NCBI GenBank assembly: GCA_016214695.1
Contig: JACRNY010000001.1
Location: 496,001 to 560,000 of the forward strand
Direction: 5' to 3'
Origin: Nitrosomonadales bacterium
GTDB taxonomy: Bacteria; Pseudomonadota; Gammaproteobacteria; Burkholderiales; Gallionellaceae
Length of the DNA stretch: 64,000 nt
In this document: one piece after another, positions 34,032 to 44,152 of the stretch
How positions within the stretch are numbered: the stretch's first letter is position 1
How the letters are laid out: the number at the start of each line of letters is the position of its first letter
Notes under the pieces: generated by a model
The model's database searches: none
What the model saw: the letters and a program-made list of their open reading frames with translations, nothing else
What the model was told of the DNA's origin: nothing
Position numbers and translations under genes: made by a program

Positions 34032-34562
34032 TCAACCCTGCGGTAGTTTGCGGATCTCGAAAGTCATGGTAGCCAGATCGCCAAGTATCCAGGTCGGGAT
34101 GGCTTTCACGCCGGGCGCGTCTATGCCCGCGACCGAACCGGGATTCACCAGCCAGCACTCGCCACCTTTGACATGGGACTGTTTGCCGATATGCGCCGTG
34201 TGGCTGTGGCCGTGGCAGACCAGATCGTAGTCGCCAGTACAGGCGAAAGCGTGGCCGTGGTGCGGCATATGAGTCACGAAGATCCTGCGTCCGCCGAGTT
34301 CCAGCATCGCCTCCTCACCGTAGTATGTGAAGATGCCCTCGGATTTTGCCATCATGCGATATAAAGAGGCGACATCACCGATGTTGTTGCCATGTACGGC
34401 GTGGATGGGGATGCCCAGTTTGAGGGAGGCGCGCAAGGTATTGACACCGATCAGGTCGCCGCAATGAATGACTGCCTGCGCACCTGCGGCCTGGGCTTCA
34501 ACGATAGCCTGCACGAGAGGATCGGAGCGGTCATGACTGTCTGAAACGATACAAATCTTCAT
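34032..34562 (-). CDS. YfcE/MJ0936-type metallophosphoesterase
   Basis: A 176-residue calcineurin-like phosphodiesterase. Metal-binding motifs are in order: SDSHD, HCGDLIG, HGNNIGD, VTHMPHHG and CHGHSHTAH, followed by LVNPGSVAG. Such enzymes hydrolyse phosphodiesters with Mn or similar metals; the natural substrate is unknown. The start at 34562 gives the canonical MKICIVSDSHD; the longer frame to 34646 runs through the operator-like region. It is divergent from the GAF kinase operon and shares its intergenic region. Confidence 0.88.
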   Translation of the reverse strand: MKICIVSDSHDRSDPLVQAIVEAQAAGAQAVIHCGDLIGVNTLRASLKLGIPIHAVHGNNIGDVASLYRMMAKSEGIFTYYGEEAMLELGGRRIFVTHMPHHGHAFACTGDYDLVCHGHSHTAHIGKQSHVKGGECWLVNPGSVAGIDAPGVKAIPTWILGDLATMTFEIRKLPQG

Positions 34563-34611
34563 ACTGTTTTCATGTTGCTGGGTTCGATGCATTAGGCAGA
34601 ATCGGCGCATG

Positions 34612-34661
34612 CAGTGTCTATAACCACATCGGGTAATATCGACCATAATCCTGATGGGGTA
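34612..34661. promoter_or_regulatory. Tandem operator-like sites between metallophosphoesterase and GAF kinase
   Basis: TAACCACATCGGGTAA (34621-34636) and TAATCCTGATGGGGTA (34646-34661), 25 bp apart, preceded by CAGTGTCTA (34612-34620), which parallels CAGCGTCCA at the tusA and soxY sites. By analogy the flank points toward the metallophosphoesterase, but the kinase-regulator-sqr operon starts on the other side at 34806 and could be controlled too. Confidence 0.5.
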
Positions 34662-34805
34662 ATAGAAAAAATTCCCTTCGCCGCGGATTGATATTTAAGG
34701 GAAAGCGGCTTAACCTTGCGGTCGGCATTCGACTGCCGGAAATTTATTTCACTCAAACAATTTGCGAACTCGTTGTAATTTTCAGACATTATTCAGCTGA
34801 ATGCT

Positions 34806-36029
34806 ATGGGCAGAAAGATGAAGTCAGCAGACGAACCGGACACCGCGGCGTTCTTCTGGACGCGCGATCCCGATTTCGTGCTTCCCGGCAAGAACGGCGG
34901 ACTGGACAACTGTGTGGAACAGGCGTTCGCCGCATCCCGTTCCAGCGACCTGGGCACTTTGCTGAACTCCTTTCTCGAGACCGCCATCGGTTTCATCAAG
35001 GCGCGTGCCGGCGTGGTACGAGTGCTGCTTCCCGACGAACAGACCCTGCAGGTCATCAGCGCGGTAGGGCTGAGCGGAGAAGAACTGGAAGCAGAGCGCA
35101 TTGTCGAATTGGCGTGCGAAGATTGTGGCAAGGATGCCTTCAGGCACGGCCTTTGCACCACCGATGTGACCACCTGCGAGACCCGGCACAGCGATCAACC
35201 GCATGGCCAGTTCCAGTCGGTGATCTCCATCCCGCTGGAAAGCCGCAACTCCCCCGAAACAATGCTTGGCGTCTTCACCCTCTTCTTCGACACTCCGCAA
35301 TCCTCCTCCGGCAACGCAGCGACCATGGCAATCAGTTTCGCCGACCTGCTGGGAACCCTGCTCGAGCATATCAAGTCGACACGCGAAGCAAAACGCGAAG
35401 AGCTGCTGCGGGAACGCCAGTCCATCGCCAACGAGATCCACGATTCGCTGGCTCAGACGCTTAACTATGCGCGCATGAACACCACCCTGCTGAGCGACGC
35501 AGTACGCAACAACAACGAGGTGATGGCGACCAAGTATGCCCGCGACATCGACGAAGCCCTGGAGATCGGCCAAAAAGCGGTGCGCACACTGATCACCGAT
35601 TTCCGCAGCGAAATGGATCCGGCCGGCCTGCTCCATGCACTACAGACGCTGGCCGAAAAGTTCGGCCAGCAACACGAGATCTCGCTCGATTGCTCCATCC
35701 GCGTCGCCGACCTCGATCTGCCGCTGGAACACGAGATCCAGGCCTATCACATCGTGCGCGAGGCGCTTTCCAACATCATCAAACATTCCAACGCCAGCCA
35801 TGCCCGCCTGATCGTGGACCATCTCTGCGGCTACTATGTGTTCACCGTGGAGGATAACGGTGTAGGCACCTTCTCGCCTGTAGAAGGCCATTACGGGATC
35901 ATCATCATGCGCGAGCGGGCGCAACGTATCGGCGGCGAAATCAAGGTAGAAAGCACCAAAGGACTGGGAACATGCGTACAATTATTCTTCCCTGAACCGG
36001 GGACGAACTGGAGAACCGCGCATGCCTGA
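34806..36029 (+). CDS. Cytoplasmic GAF-domain sensor kinase, NarX/NreB-like (HisKA_3)
   Basis: A 407-residue kinase without membrane segments. A GAF-like domain (about 40-195) contains four cysteines in the pattern C-x2-C-x9-C-x6-C (Cys104, 107, 117, 124), which could bind an iron-sulfur cluster or sense thiol/persulfide state. The kinase core is of the NarX class: IANEIHDSLAQTLNYAR holds the phospho-acceptor histidine, REALSNIIKHSNASHARL the N box, and VEDNGVGTF the G box. Start choice is uncertain (ATG 34806 or 34818; weak ribosome sites). Its stop overlaps the regulator start by eight bases, and sqr follows. Confidence 0.9.
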   Translation: MGRKMKSADEPDTAAFFWTRDPDFVLPGKNGGLDNCVEQAFAASRSSDLGTLLNSFLETAIGFIKARAGVVRVLLPDEQTLQVISAVGLSGEELEAERIVELACEDCGKDAFRHGLCTTDVTTCETRHSDQPHGQFQSVISIPLESRNSPETMLGVFTLFFDTPQSSSGNAATMAISFADLLGTLLEHIKSTREAKREELLRERQSIANEIHDSLAQTLNYARMNTTLLSDAVRNNNEVMATKYARDIDEALEIGQKAVRTLITDFRSEMDPAGLLHALQTLAEKFGQQHEISLDCSIRVADLDLPLEHEIQAYHIVREALSNIIKHSNASHARLIVDHLCGYYVFTVEDNGVGTFSPVEGHYGIIIMRERAQRIGGEIKVESTKGLGTCVQLFFPEPGTNWRTAHA

Positions 36030-36729
36030 GGAATTGAAGATCGCACTGGTAGATGACCAGAGCCTGTGTCGACGCGGATTGAGCGAACTGCTGACCCGCT
36101 GTTACGGTTTCAACGTACTTGGCGCAGTCGGCACCATCGAGGATCTGCGCGCCCTGATCAAGGAGCAGCCGGATCTGCTGGTCATGGACCTGCGCATGAA
36201 GCCGATGGATGGCCTGGCGATGCTGGAACAGTTACGCAAAGAAGGCTGCACCATCCCTGCTGTGGTGCTGACCATGAGCGACTCGGAAACCGATCTTGGC
36301 AATGCGATCCGCGCCGGTGCGCGCGGTTACCTGCTGAAGGACATGGCCCCGGAAGAGGTGGTGGATGCCATCCGCCGCGTGGCCGCGGGCGAACTGGTGG
36401 TCGCCCCCACCATGACCGTCAAGATGATCGACATGCTGCGAGGCGACCAGCCCGGGCAGGAGCCGAAAAATTCGCTCAAACTGCTGACCGAGCGAGAGCG
36501 TGAGATTCTGCAGCTTTTGTCACGCGGAGAAAGCAACAAAGCGATCGCTCAGACCCTGAAGATCAGCTACGACACGGTGAAGCAGCACGTTCGCCACATC
36601 CTGAACAAGCTCAACCTGTCATCGCGCGTGAAGGCTGCCGTGCTGTTCGCCAAGGAACAGGGCATGCCTGAAGACAGCGAGTCGTTATCGAACAAGCATA
36701 TCGAATCAAAGCAGCAGAGCAGCAAATGA
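36022..36729 (+). CDS. NarL-family response regulator
   Basis: A 235-residue regulator: receiver domain (ALVDDQSLCRRGL, LLVMDLRMKPMDG with the phospho-acceptor Asp, LTMSDSETD, YLLKDMAPEEV) and a C-terminal LuxR/NarL helix-turn-helix (LTEREREILQLLSRGESNKAIAQTLK, then DTVKQHVRHILNKLNLSSR). GGAG is eight bases before the ATG. It pairs with the overlapping GAF kinase and precedes sqr by 42 bp. NarL-family proteins bind 7-2-7 heptamer repeats, matching the geometry of the shared sites in this window; that link is inference. Confidence 0.93.
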   Translation: MPEELKIALVDDQSLCRRGLSELLTRCYGFNVLGAVGTIEDLRALIKEQPDLLVMDLRMKPMDGLAMLEQLRKEGCTIPAVVLTMSDSETDLGNAIRAGARGYLLKDMAPEEVVDAIRRVAAGELVVAPTMTVKMIDMLRGDQPGQEPKNSLKLLTEREREILQLLSRGESNKAIAQTLKISYDTVKQHVRHILNKLNLSSRVKAAVLFAKEQGMPEDSESLSNKHIESKQQSSK

Positions 36730-36771
36730 ATCAGGGCATCGTCTTTTAATTGAAAATATAGAGGAGAAAAC

Positions 36772-38043
36772 ATGGCGCACATCGTCATCATGGGAGCGGG
36801 GGTCGGCGGCATGCCGGCAGCGTACGAAATGCGGGAAAAACTGGACAAGAAGCACAAGGTCACAGTCGTCTCGAACAGCGAGAACTTCCATTTCGTCCCT
36901 TCCAACCCGTGGGTTGGTGTGAAATGGCGCGAGCGCAAGCAGATCGAATTCCCGGTGCGCACCTACCTGGAGCGCAAGGGGATCGAGTTCATCTCCACCG
37001 GCGTGAAACGCGTGCATCCGGACCAGAACAAGCTTGAACTGAACGACGGCAAACATATCGATTATGACTATCTGGTCATCGCCACCGGTCCGAAGCTGGC
37101 CTTTGAAGAGGTCGAAGGCCTGGGCCCGCACGGCGGCCATACCTATTCCGTCTGCCACGTAGACCATGCGATGAAATCGCACGATGAATGGGAGCATTTC
37201 TGCAAGAACCCCGGCCCCATCGTGGTCGGCGCAGTCCAGGGCGCCTCCTGTTTCGGGCCCGCCTACGAGTACGCCTTCATCATGGATACCGATCTGCGCA
37301 AGCGCAAACTGCGCAGCAAGGTGCCGATGACCTTCGTCACCTCGGAACCCTATATCGGCCACCTCGGTCTGGGCGGCGTGGGCGACTCCAAGGGCATCCT
37401 CGAGTCCGGCATGCGCGACAAGCACATCAAGTGGATCTGCAATGCCAAGGTCACCAAGGTCGAAGCCGGCAAGATGTACGTCACCGAGCATGACGATATG
37501 GGCGTGGAGAAGAAGAAGCACGAACTGCCGTTCAGCTACAGCATGATGCTGCCAGCATTCAAGGGCGTCGATGCCGTGTTCGGTCTCGAAGGGCTGACCA
37601 ACCCGCGCGGATTCATCACAGTGGACAAGCACCAGCGCAATGCGAAGTACAAGAACATCTTCGCCGTCGGCGTCTGCGTGGCCATCCCGCCGGTCGAACC
37701 CACCCCGATCCCGGTCGGCACCCCAAAGACCGGTTACATGATCGAGTCCATGGTGACCGCTACCGTGTACAACATCCATGCCGACCTGGTGGGCGAACCT
37801 GCCGACCATGAAGCGACCTGGAACGCTGTGTGTTTGGCCGATTTCGGCGAGAGCGGCGTGGCCTTCGTGGCCATTCCTCAGATTCCGCCGCGCAATGTGA
37901 ACTGGTTCTCTGAAGGCAAGTGGGTGCACCTGGCCAAGGTCGCGTTCGAGAAGTACTTCATCCGCAAGATGAAGAAAGGTACGTCCGAGCCGTTCTATGA
38001 AGGCAGCATCATGAAGATGCTGGGTATCGAAAAGCTGAAATAA
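36772..38043 (+). CDS. sqr: Sulfide:quinone oxidoreductase
   Basis: A 423-residue FAD protein that oxidises sulfide to sulfane sulfur and reduces membrane quinone. The dinucleotide fold starts at residue 4 (IVIMGAGVGGMPAAYEM). The three catalytic cysteines of SQR are visible: Cys128 (YSVCHVDH), Cys160 (GASCFGPAYEYAF) and Cys354 (NAVCLADFG). The C-terminal segment (WVHLAKVAFEKYFIRKMKKG) is the amphipathic membrane-binding end typical of SQR. GAGGAG precedes the ATG. Being last in the kinase-regulator operon suggests sulfide-linked control. Confidence 0.93.
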   Translation: MAHIVIMGAGVGGMPAAYEMREKLDKKHKVTVVSNSENFHFVPSNPWVGVKWRERKQIEFPVRTYLERKGIEFISTGVKRVHPDQNKLELNDGKHIDYDYLVIATGPKLAFEEVEGLGPHGGHTYSVCHVDHAMKSHDEWEHFCKNPGPIVVGAVQGASCFGPAYEYAFIMDTDLRKRKLRSKVPMTFVTSEPYIGHLGLGGVGDSKGILESGMRDKHIKWICNAKVTKVEAGKMYVTEHDDMGVEKKKHELPFSYSMMLPAFKGVDAVFGLEGLTNPRGFITVDKHQRNAKYKNIFAVGVCVAIPPVEPTPIPVGTPKTGYMIESMVTATVYNIHADLVGEPADHEATWNAVCLADFGESGVAFVAIPQIPPRNVNWFSEGKWVHLAKVAFEKYFIRKMKKGTSEPFYEGSIMKMLGIEKLK

Positions 38044-38062
38044 GCCTTCGCTGCGCAGCAAC

Positions 38063-38092
38063 AAAAAGCCCCGGCAAGCCGGGGCTTTTTTT
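38063..38092. terminator. Bidirectional intrinsic terminator between sqr and moaA
   Basis: AAAAAGCCCCGG-CAAG-CCGGGGCTTTTTTT: a strong stem with A-run on one side and T-run on the other, serving the converging sqr and moaA genes. Confidence 0.92.
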
Positions 38093-39059
38093 ATCCTCCG
38101 GTGGAGGACATGACGCGGATCATTTTGCCGGGATTCTCGCGGAACTCATGCCGCTCCGGCTTGATCTCGATCGCAGCGCGGATCGCCGCTTCCAGTTCCG
38201 CATCGCCGATACCATTTCTCAGCAATGGCCGTAACTCGAATTTGTGCTCCTGTCCCAAGCAAAGGTAGAGCGTACCATCAACCGAGAGCCGCACACGGTT
38301 GCAGGTCTCGCAGAAATGCTGCGACATGGGCGTGATGAACCCGATACCGAGCTTGCCATCCGGCGAAACCAGATAGCGTGCCGGCCCTGCTCCCGGCACT
38401 GCCCCATCGATCAGGGCAAACCGTTGCTGCAGGCGCAGGCGTATCGGTTGCAGGTCGACATAACCGGCATTCCTGCCTGTCTCCCCCATCGGCATGGTCT
38501 CGATGAGTCGCAGTACAAAACCGTGGCGCAGACAGAACGTCGCCATGTCCACCACTTCGTCCTCGTTCACCCCGGACATCACCACCATGTTGATCTTGAT
38601 CGGCTGAAACCCGGCTGCTTTGGCGACCAGCAAACCGTCGAGGATGGATTGCAGCGCATCGCGCCGGGTGATGTTGTGGATACGTTCGGCGCAGAGCGAA
38701 TCGAGACTGACATTGAGGCGCGTGACTCCGGCCGCTTTGAGCGCATGGGCTTGTTGCGCCAATTGTGTGGCATTGGTGCTCAGCGCCAGATCCCTGACAC
38801 CGTCGATGCGCGCAAGGCGGGCGGACAGTCCGGCCAGATTCCTGCGCAGCAAGGGTTCGCCGCCGGTGATACGTATCTTCGTTGTCCCCAGCCGCGCAAA
38901 GGCTGCGACGACGCGTTCGATCTCGTCGAAATCCAGCCAGTCTTTCGGCTCCTCGTAGTCGCGAAAACCCTCCGGCATGCAATAGGTACAGCGCATGTCG
39001 CAGCGGTCGGTGACCGAAAGCCGCAGATAATCGATGGAGCGTCCGAAGCGGTCTTGCAT
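38091..39059 (-). CDS. moaA: GTP 3',8-cyclase (molybdenum cofactor step 1)
   Basis: A 322-residue radical SAM enzyme that rearranges GTP in molybdopterin synthesis. The N-terminal cluster motif CDMRCTYCMPEG and ITGGEPLLRR are followed by the C-terminal second cluster site (CETCNRVRLSVDG ... CLGQ) and the conserved GG end (MSSTGG). AGGAAGG lies before the ATG. It supplies cofactor for molybdoenzymes such as SoeA in this window. Confidence 0.96.
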   Translation of the reverse strand: MQDRFGRSIDYLRLSVTDRCDMRCTYCMPEGFRDYEEPKDWLDFDEIERVVAAFARLGTTKIRITGGEPLLRRNLAGLSARLARIDGVRDLALSTNATQLAQQAHALKAAGVTRLNVSLDSLCAERIHNITRRDALQSILDGLLVAKAAGFQPIKINMVVMSGVNEDEVVDMATFCLRHGFVLRLIETMPMGETGRNAGYVDLQPIRLRLQQRFALIDGAVPGAGPARYLVSPDGKLGIGFITPMSQHFCETCNRVRLSVDGTLYLCLGQEHKFELRPLLRNGIGDAELEAAIRAAIEIKPERHEFRENPGKMIRVMSSTGG

Positions 39060-39132
39060 GGCCTTCCTGCGTTCCCCGTGAACTTACAAAACAAAACAGG
39101 CCGACATGACGTCGGCCTGTTTCCTGTTGGTC

Positions 39133-39209
<77 letters not shown>

Positions 39210-39262
39210 AGGGCGCGGATTATAGCAGAGCACTGCGCTTTCCTTGAAGCGGTTTTGCTCTT

Positions 39263-39631
39263 TCACGCACGCAGAAAAGTAACGATGTCGCGCAACTCGC
39301 GCTTGATGGAAACAACATCCATCCCGCCGGTATCATGCGATATCGTTTCTTCATCCCGGACAGCATGTTGGTCGAGTCGGCTACGCGCTCCACTGATGGT
39401 GAAGCCCTCCTCATAGAGCAACTGGCGGATGCGGCGGATGAGCAGAACTTCATGGTGCTGGTAATAACGGCGATTGCCGCCGCGCTTGACCGGTTTGAGC
39501 TGGGTGAACTCCTGCTCCCAGTAGCGCAGCACATGCGCCTTCACCCCGCACAACTCGCTGACCTCACCGATGGTGAAATAGCGCTTTGCCGGGATAGGCG
39601 GCAGCTCGGAGTTAGCTACGTGGTGTTCCAT
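39263..39631 (-). CDS. MerR-family transcriptional regulator
   Basis: A 122-residue MerR-type regulator with the winged helix at the N-terminus ([41 protein letters not shown]) and a short helical end. No effector-binding cysteines are evident. It starts inside the 3' end of ihfA (20-base overlap), a conserved ihfA-merR arrangement of betaproteobacteria. Targets are unknown. Confidence 0.9.
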   Translation of the reverse strand: MEHHVANSELPPIPAKRYFTIGEVSELCGVKAHVLRYWEQEFTQLKPVKRGGNRRYYQHHEVLLIRRIRQLLYEEGFTISGARSRLDQHAVRDEETISHDTGGMDVVSIKRELRDIVTFLRA

Positions 39632-39920
39632 GATAGGTCTTTTCTACCATGCTCTTGAGTTTCTGGCTGGGGTGGAAAGTCACCACGCGGCGTGCCGTGA
39701 TCGGGATCTCTTCGCCGGTCTTGGGATTGCGCCCGGGACGTTGCGGCTTGTCGCGCAACTGGAAGTTGCCGAAGCCGGACAGTTTGACGCTTTCGCCTTG
39801 CTCCAGCTGCATGCGTATCTCCTCGAAGAACGCTTCCACCATGTCTTTCGCTTCACGCTTGTTCAGGCCCACTTTTTCAAACAGCAGATCGGCCAGTTCC
39901 GCCTTGGTGAGTGTCGTCAT
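39612..39920 (-). CDS. ihfA: Integration host factor alpha subunit
   Basis: A 102-residue DNA-bending protein of the HU/IHF family with the conserved [31 protein letters not shown] arm region in two parts and [23 protein letters not shown] start. It pairs with IhfB to bend DNA. It follows pheT closely, as in most proteobacteria. Confidence 0.96.
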   Translation of the reverse strand: MTTLTKAELADLLFEKVGLNKREAKDMVEAFFEEIRMQLEQGESVKLSGFGNFQLRDKPQRPGRNPKTGEEIPITARRVVTFHPSQKLKSMVEKTYHGTPRS

Positions 39921-39929
39921 ATTCCCCTC

Positions 39930-42284
39930 TTACATTCGCAACTGCGCGCCTTGTCGTTGCAACGCTGCAACCAGACGCGACATATTTTCTTCAATCTCGT
40001 TCTCGGTCAAAGTTTTTTGAGTATCTTGCAATAACACACGGAATGCAAGGCTTTTTTTGCCTTGCTCCACACCTTTTCCGCGATACACGTCGAACAATGC
40101 CAGTTCGCTCACATTTGCCGCTTTTTCTGCCCGCATCGCGTCCAGTAGCGATTGAGCTGCCATACTCTCATCCACCACAACCGCCAGATCGCGGCGTACC
40201 GGCGGGAAACGCGAGATATCCTGCAGCTTCGGAACCGCGCTTTGCGTCAGGGCAGCCAGTTCGACTTCGAACCAGACCAGTGCCTGCGGCAGATCGTTCT
40301 TCTGCTGCCATTGCGGATGCAGTTCGCCCACCCAGCCGATGGCTCGCCCGTCCAGCAGGATGCGCGCCGAACGACCGGGATGCGAGGCCGGATGTGCTGC
40401 GGCCTGAAAAGTCAGGTTGCGCGGGGCGAACAGAGCCTCGATATCTCCCTTCACATCGTAGAAATCCACGTTGCGCGCAGTGACACCCCATTGCTCGGAT
40501 ACCGTACCGCCGTAGGCCAGGCCAGCCAGGCGCTCTTCCTGTGCATAGCTTCCAGCCTCAACCTTGAAACAAGCGCCGATCTCGAACAGTCGCACGCGCG
40601 GCTGCTTGCGTGCCAGGTTGGTGCGCAAGGCATTGACCAACCCGCCCAGCAAACTGCTGCGCATCACGCTCATCTGGCTGGCGATTGGATTCTTCAGCGG
40701 AATCGGCGCCTCGTTGCTGCACAGGGTGTTTTCCCACTCTGCTTCGACGAACGAGTAAGTGATCGCTTCCTGATAGTCGCGCAGCACCATGGCCTGGCGT
40801 ATCTTCGCCAGCGGGCGCTCTGCTTCGATATTAGGCAATATGTTCATGCGCGCCTGGATGGCGGCAGGCTGGATGTTCTCGTAGCCGTGCACGCGCGCGA
40901 TTTCTTCAACCAGATCTTCTTCGATGGCGATATCGAAACGGTAGCTGGGAGGCGTCACTGTGAACTCCCCCCCCCTTTGCTGGAACGCCATACCGAGCCG
41001 CGTCAGGATCTGTGCGATTTCTTCTGTTTCCAGCGCCACGCCCAGTACTCGCAGCACGCGCGAAGTACGCAGTCTGACCGGATGTCGCACCGGCATTTCG
41101 CCCGTTGCTTCCGTCACTGCGCCGGCGTGTCCGCCGCAGATGTCGAGAATCAATTGGGTGGCGCGGTCCAATGCAAGCTGAGTTGCGGCAAAATCCACGC
41201 CGCGCTCGAAGCGATAGGAAGAATCGGAAGCAAAGCCGAGACGGCGCGACTTGCCGACAATCACGCTCGGGGCAAAGAACGCGCTCTCCAAGAACACATC
41301 GGTGGTCGCTTCATCGACTGCGCTGCCAGCGCCACCCATCACCCCTGCCAAGGCGACCGGCCCATTGCCATCGGCGATCACCAGCATGTCGTCCTGCAAC
41401 TCCACTGTCTGTTCGTTCAACAGCTTCAGGCTTTCACCGTTGCGTGCGAAACGCACCTCGATGTCGCCGTTCAGTTTGTTCAGATCGAAGGCATGCAGCG
41501 GCTGCCCTAGTTCCAGCAGCACGTAGTTGGTCACATCCACCAGCGCACTGATGCTGCGCAGGCCGCAACGCTGCAGACGCTGCACCATCCAGGCCGGAGT
41601 CGTCGCCTTGGCGTTCACACCGGAGATCACGCGTCCCGTGTAGCGCGGGCAGGCAGCCGCCGCAGACAGCTTGGCCTTGCGGCTTTCCTTGCCTGCTTGC
41701 TTGAAGGCGGTTTGCGGAAGCGCCTGCAACGCAGCGCCGGTCAGCGCCGCCACTTCGCGCGCGATGCCGTTCAGCGACAGGCAATCGCTGCGGTTCGGTG
41801 TGAGTTTGAGGGTGATCAGGTGATCGTCGAGATCGAGATGTTCGCGGATGCTCTGCCCGACGACCGCGGCCTCTTTCAATTCCATCAGTCCGGCACTTTC
41901 TTCCGCCAGGCCGAGTTCCTTTTCCGAACACATCATGCCGAAGGAGGCGACGCCGCGCACCTTGGCCTGCTTGATCTCGATACCGGGCAGCTTCGCGCCG
42001 ACCAGCGCACAGGGCGCTTTCATGCCAACGGTCACATTTCCCGCGCCGCACACGATGGTCAGCGGCTCGACTTGCCCGACGTCCACAGTCAGCACGTTCA
42101 AACGGTCGGCATCGGGATGTTTGTCTTTGCTCAGCACCTGCGCCACCACGACCTTGTCGAAAGCGGGCGCAACCGGAGTCATCTCTTCCACTTCCAGCCC
42201 GGCCATGGTCAGCAGATGCGACAACTCCCCGCTGGAGAGCGAAGGGTTCACGAAGGTACGCAACCAGGATTCAGAGAATTGCAT
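39930..42284 (-). CDS. pheT: Phenylalanyl-tRNA synthetase beta subunit
   Basis: A 784-residue PheRS beta chain: N-terminal tRNA-binding EMAP-like domain (about 40-150), B3/B4 editing domain (ALVDVTNYVLLELGQPLHAFD), B5 domain, catalytic-like core and C-terminal anticodon-binding FDX-ACB domain (KKSLAFRVLLQDTQKTLTE). With PheS it charges tRNA-Phe. Length matches the family. It starts two bases after the pheS stop codon. Confidence 0.97.
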   Translation of the reverse strand: MQFSESWLRTFVNPSLSSGELSHLLTMAGLEVEEMTPVAPAFDKVVVAQVLSKDKHPDADRLNVLTVDVGQVEPLTIVCGAGNVTVGMKAPCALVGAKLPGIEIKQAKVRGVASFGMMCSEKELGLAEESAGLMELKEAAVVGQSIREHLDLDDHLITLKLTPNRSDCLSLNGIAREVAALTGAALQALPQTAFKQAGKESRKAKLSAAAACPRYTGRVISGVNAKATTPAWMVQRLQRCGLRSISALVDVTNYVLLELGQPLHAFDLNKLNGDIEVRFARNGESLKLLNEQTVELQDDMLVIADGNGPVALAGVMGGAGSAVDEATTDVFLESAFFAPSVIVGKSRRLGFASDSSYRFERGVDFAATQLALDRATQLILDICGGHAGAVTEATGEMPVRHPVRLRTSRVLRVLGVALETEEIAQILTRLGMAFQQRGGEFTVTPPSYRFDIAIEEDLVEEIARVHGYENIQPAAIQARMNILPNIEAERPLAKIRQAMVLRDYQEAITYSFVEAEWENTLCSNEAPIPLKNPIASQMSVMRSSLLGGLVNALRTNLARKQPRVRLFEIGACFKVEAGSYAQEERLAGLAYGGTVSEQWGVTARNVDFYDVKGDIEALFAPRNLTFQAAAHPASHPGRSARILLDGRAIGWVGELHPQWQQKNDLPQALVWFEVELAALTQSAVPKLQDISRFPPVRRDLAVVVDESMAAQSLLDAMRAEKAANVSELALFDVYRGKGVEQGKKSLAFRVLLQDTQKTLTENEIEENMSRLVAALQRQGAQLRM

Positions 42285-42286
42285 AG

Positions 42287-43357
<1,071 letters not shown>

Positions 43358-43717
43358 TTACGCGCCGAGGCTGGCTTTGGCTTGTGCGACGATCTGCGAG
43401 AACGCAGCCTTGTCGAACACGGCCAAATCGGCCAGCACCTTGCGGTCGATCTCGATCGCGGCCTTCTTCAGACCGTTCATGAACACGCTGTATGCCATGC
43501 CCTGCTCGCGCGCAGCCGCATTGATACGGGCGATCCACAAAGTGCGGAACTGGCGTTTCCTTTGACGACGGTCACGATAAGCATATTGACCGGCCTTCAT
43601 CACCGCTTCTTTGGCGATGCGGTAGACGCTGTTGCGACGACCACGGTAACCCTTGGCCTGGTTCAGGACTTTCTTATGGCGCGCACGCGCCGTTACACCA
43701 CGTTTGACTCTTGGCAT
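43358..43717 (-). CDS. rplT: 50S ribosomal protein L20
   Basis: A 119-residue L20 ([23 protein letters not shown] start, [23 protein letters not shown]). It is needed for early 50S assembly and in many bacteria represses its own operon by binding the leader of rpmI. It follows rpmI by ten bases. Confidence 0.98.
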   Translation of the reverse strand: MPRVKRGVTARARHKKVLNQAKGYRGRRNSVYRIAKEAVMKAGQYAYRDRRQRKRQFRTLWIARINAAAREQGMAYSVFMNGLKKAAIEIDRKVLADLAVFDKAAFSQIVAQAKASLGA

Positions 43718-43727
43718 TTTCTACTCC

Positions 43728-43925
43728 TTATGCGTAGGGCATCATGGCGCGAACGGACGCCGTGTTGGTTTCATGGACACCGGTAGAGCCACGCAGCTGA
43801 CGCTTGTTCTTGGTGGTTTTCTTGGTAAGGATGTGGCGCTTGAACGCTTGACCGCGCTTGATGCTGCCACCGGCGCGGACGCTGAAGCGCTTCTTCGCAC
43901 CGCTTTTGGTTTTCATCTTTGGCAT
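43728..43925 (-). CDS. rpmI: 50S ribosomal protein L35
   Basis: A 65-residue L35 ([38 protein letters not shown]). The start at 43925 gives the canonical N-terminus; the longer frame to 43991 does not. It lies between infC and rplT in the classic order. Confidence 0.97.
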   Translation of the reverse strand: MPKMKTKSGAKKRFSVRAGGSIKRGQAFKRHILTKKTTKNKRQLRGSTGVHETNTASVRAMMPYA

Positions 43926-44057
43926 AACGACTCCATTTATTTGATGACGCCGGGAGGTCCCTGACAGGAACACTTGAAAACCCGGAACCACTTGTACGGG
44001 ACTCTTTTTACTGCCACCGCTGCGGCGAGTCCCTTGCTCCGCTGCGACGTAAAAATC

Positions 44058-44145
44058 TTGGGAAGGGAGAAGAAGGGTTACCCCACCTCTCCGAATCTAA
44101 GAGCGCCGGTTTTACCCTTCCCCTTAACCCTTCCCTCTTCCCCAA
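44058..44145 (-). promoter_or_regulatory. Long imperfect hairpin in the infC-rpmI gap
   Basis: The 227-bp gap holds two related G-rich arms on opposite strands (44058-44080 and 44125-44145, ending in GGGTTA / TAACCC). They could fold into a long stem upstream of rpmI, where L20 autoregulation acts in other bacteria. They also resemble dispersed CCCTTCCCC-type repeats. Function is inferred from position only. Confidence 0.35.
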
Positions 44146-44152
44146 AAATCCT

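Noticed and set aside
43926-44152. Additional small gene in the infC-rpmI gap
   Set aside because: Open frames there lack ribosome sites and overlap the imperfect hairpin and CCCTTCCC-type repeats.
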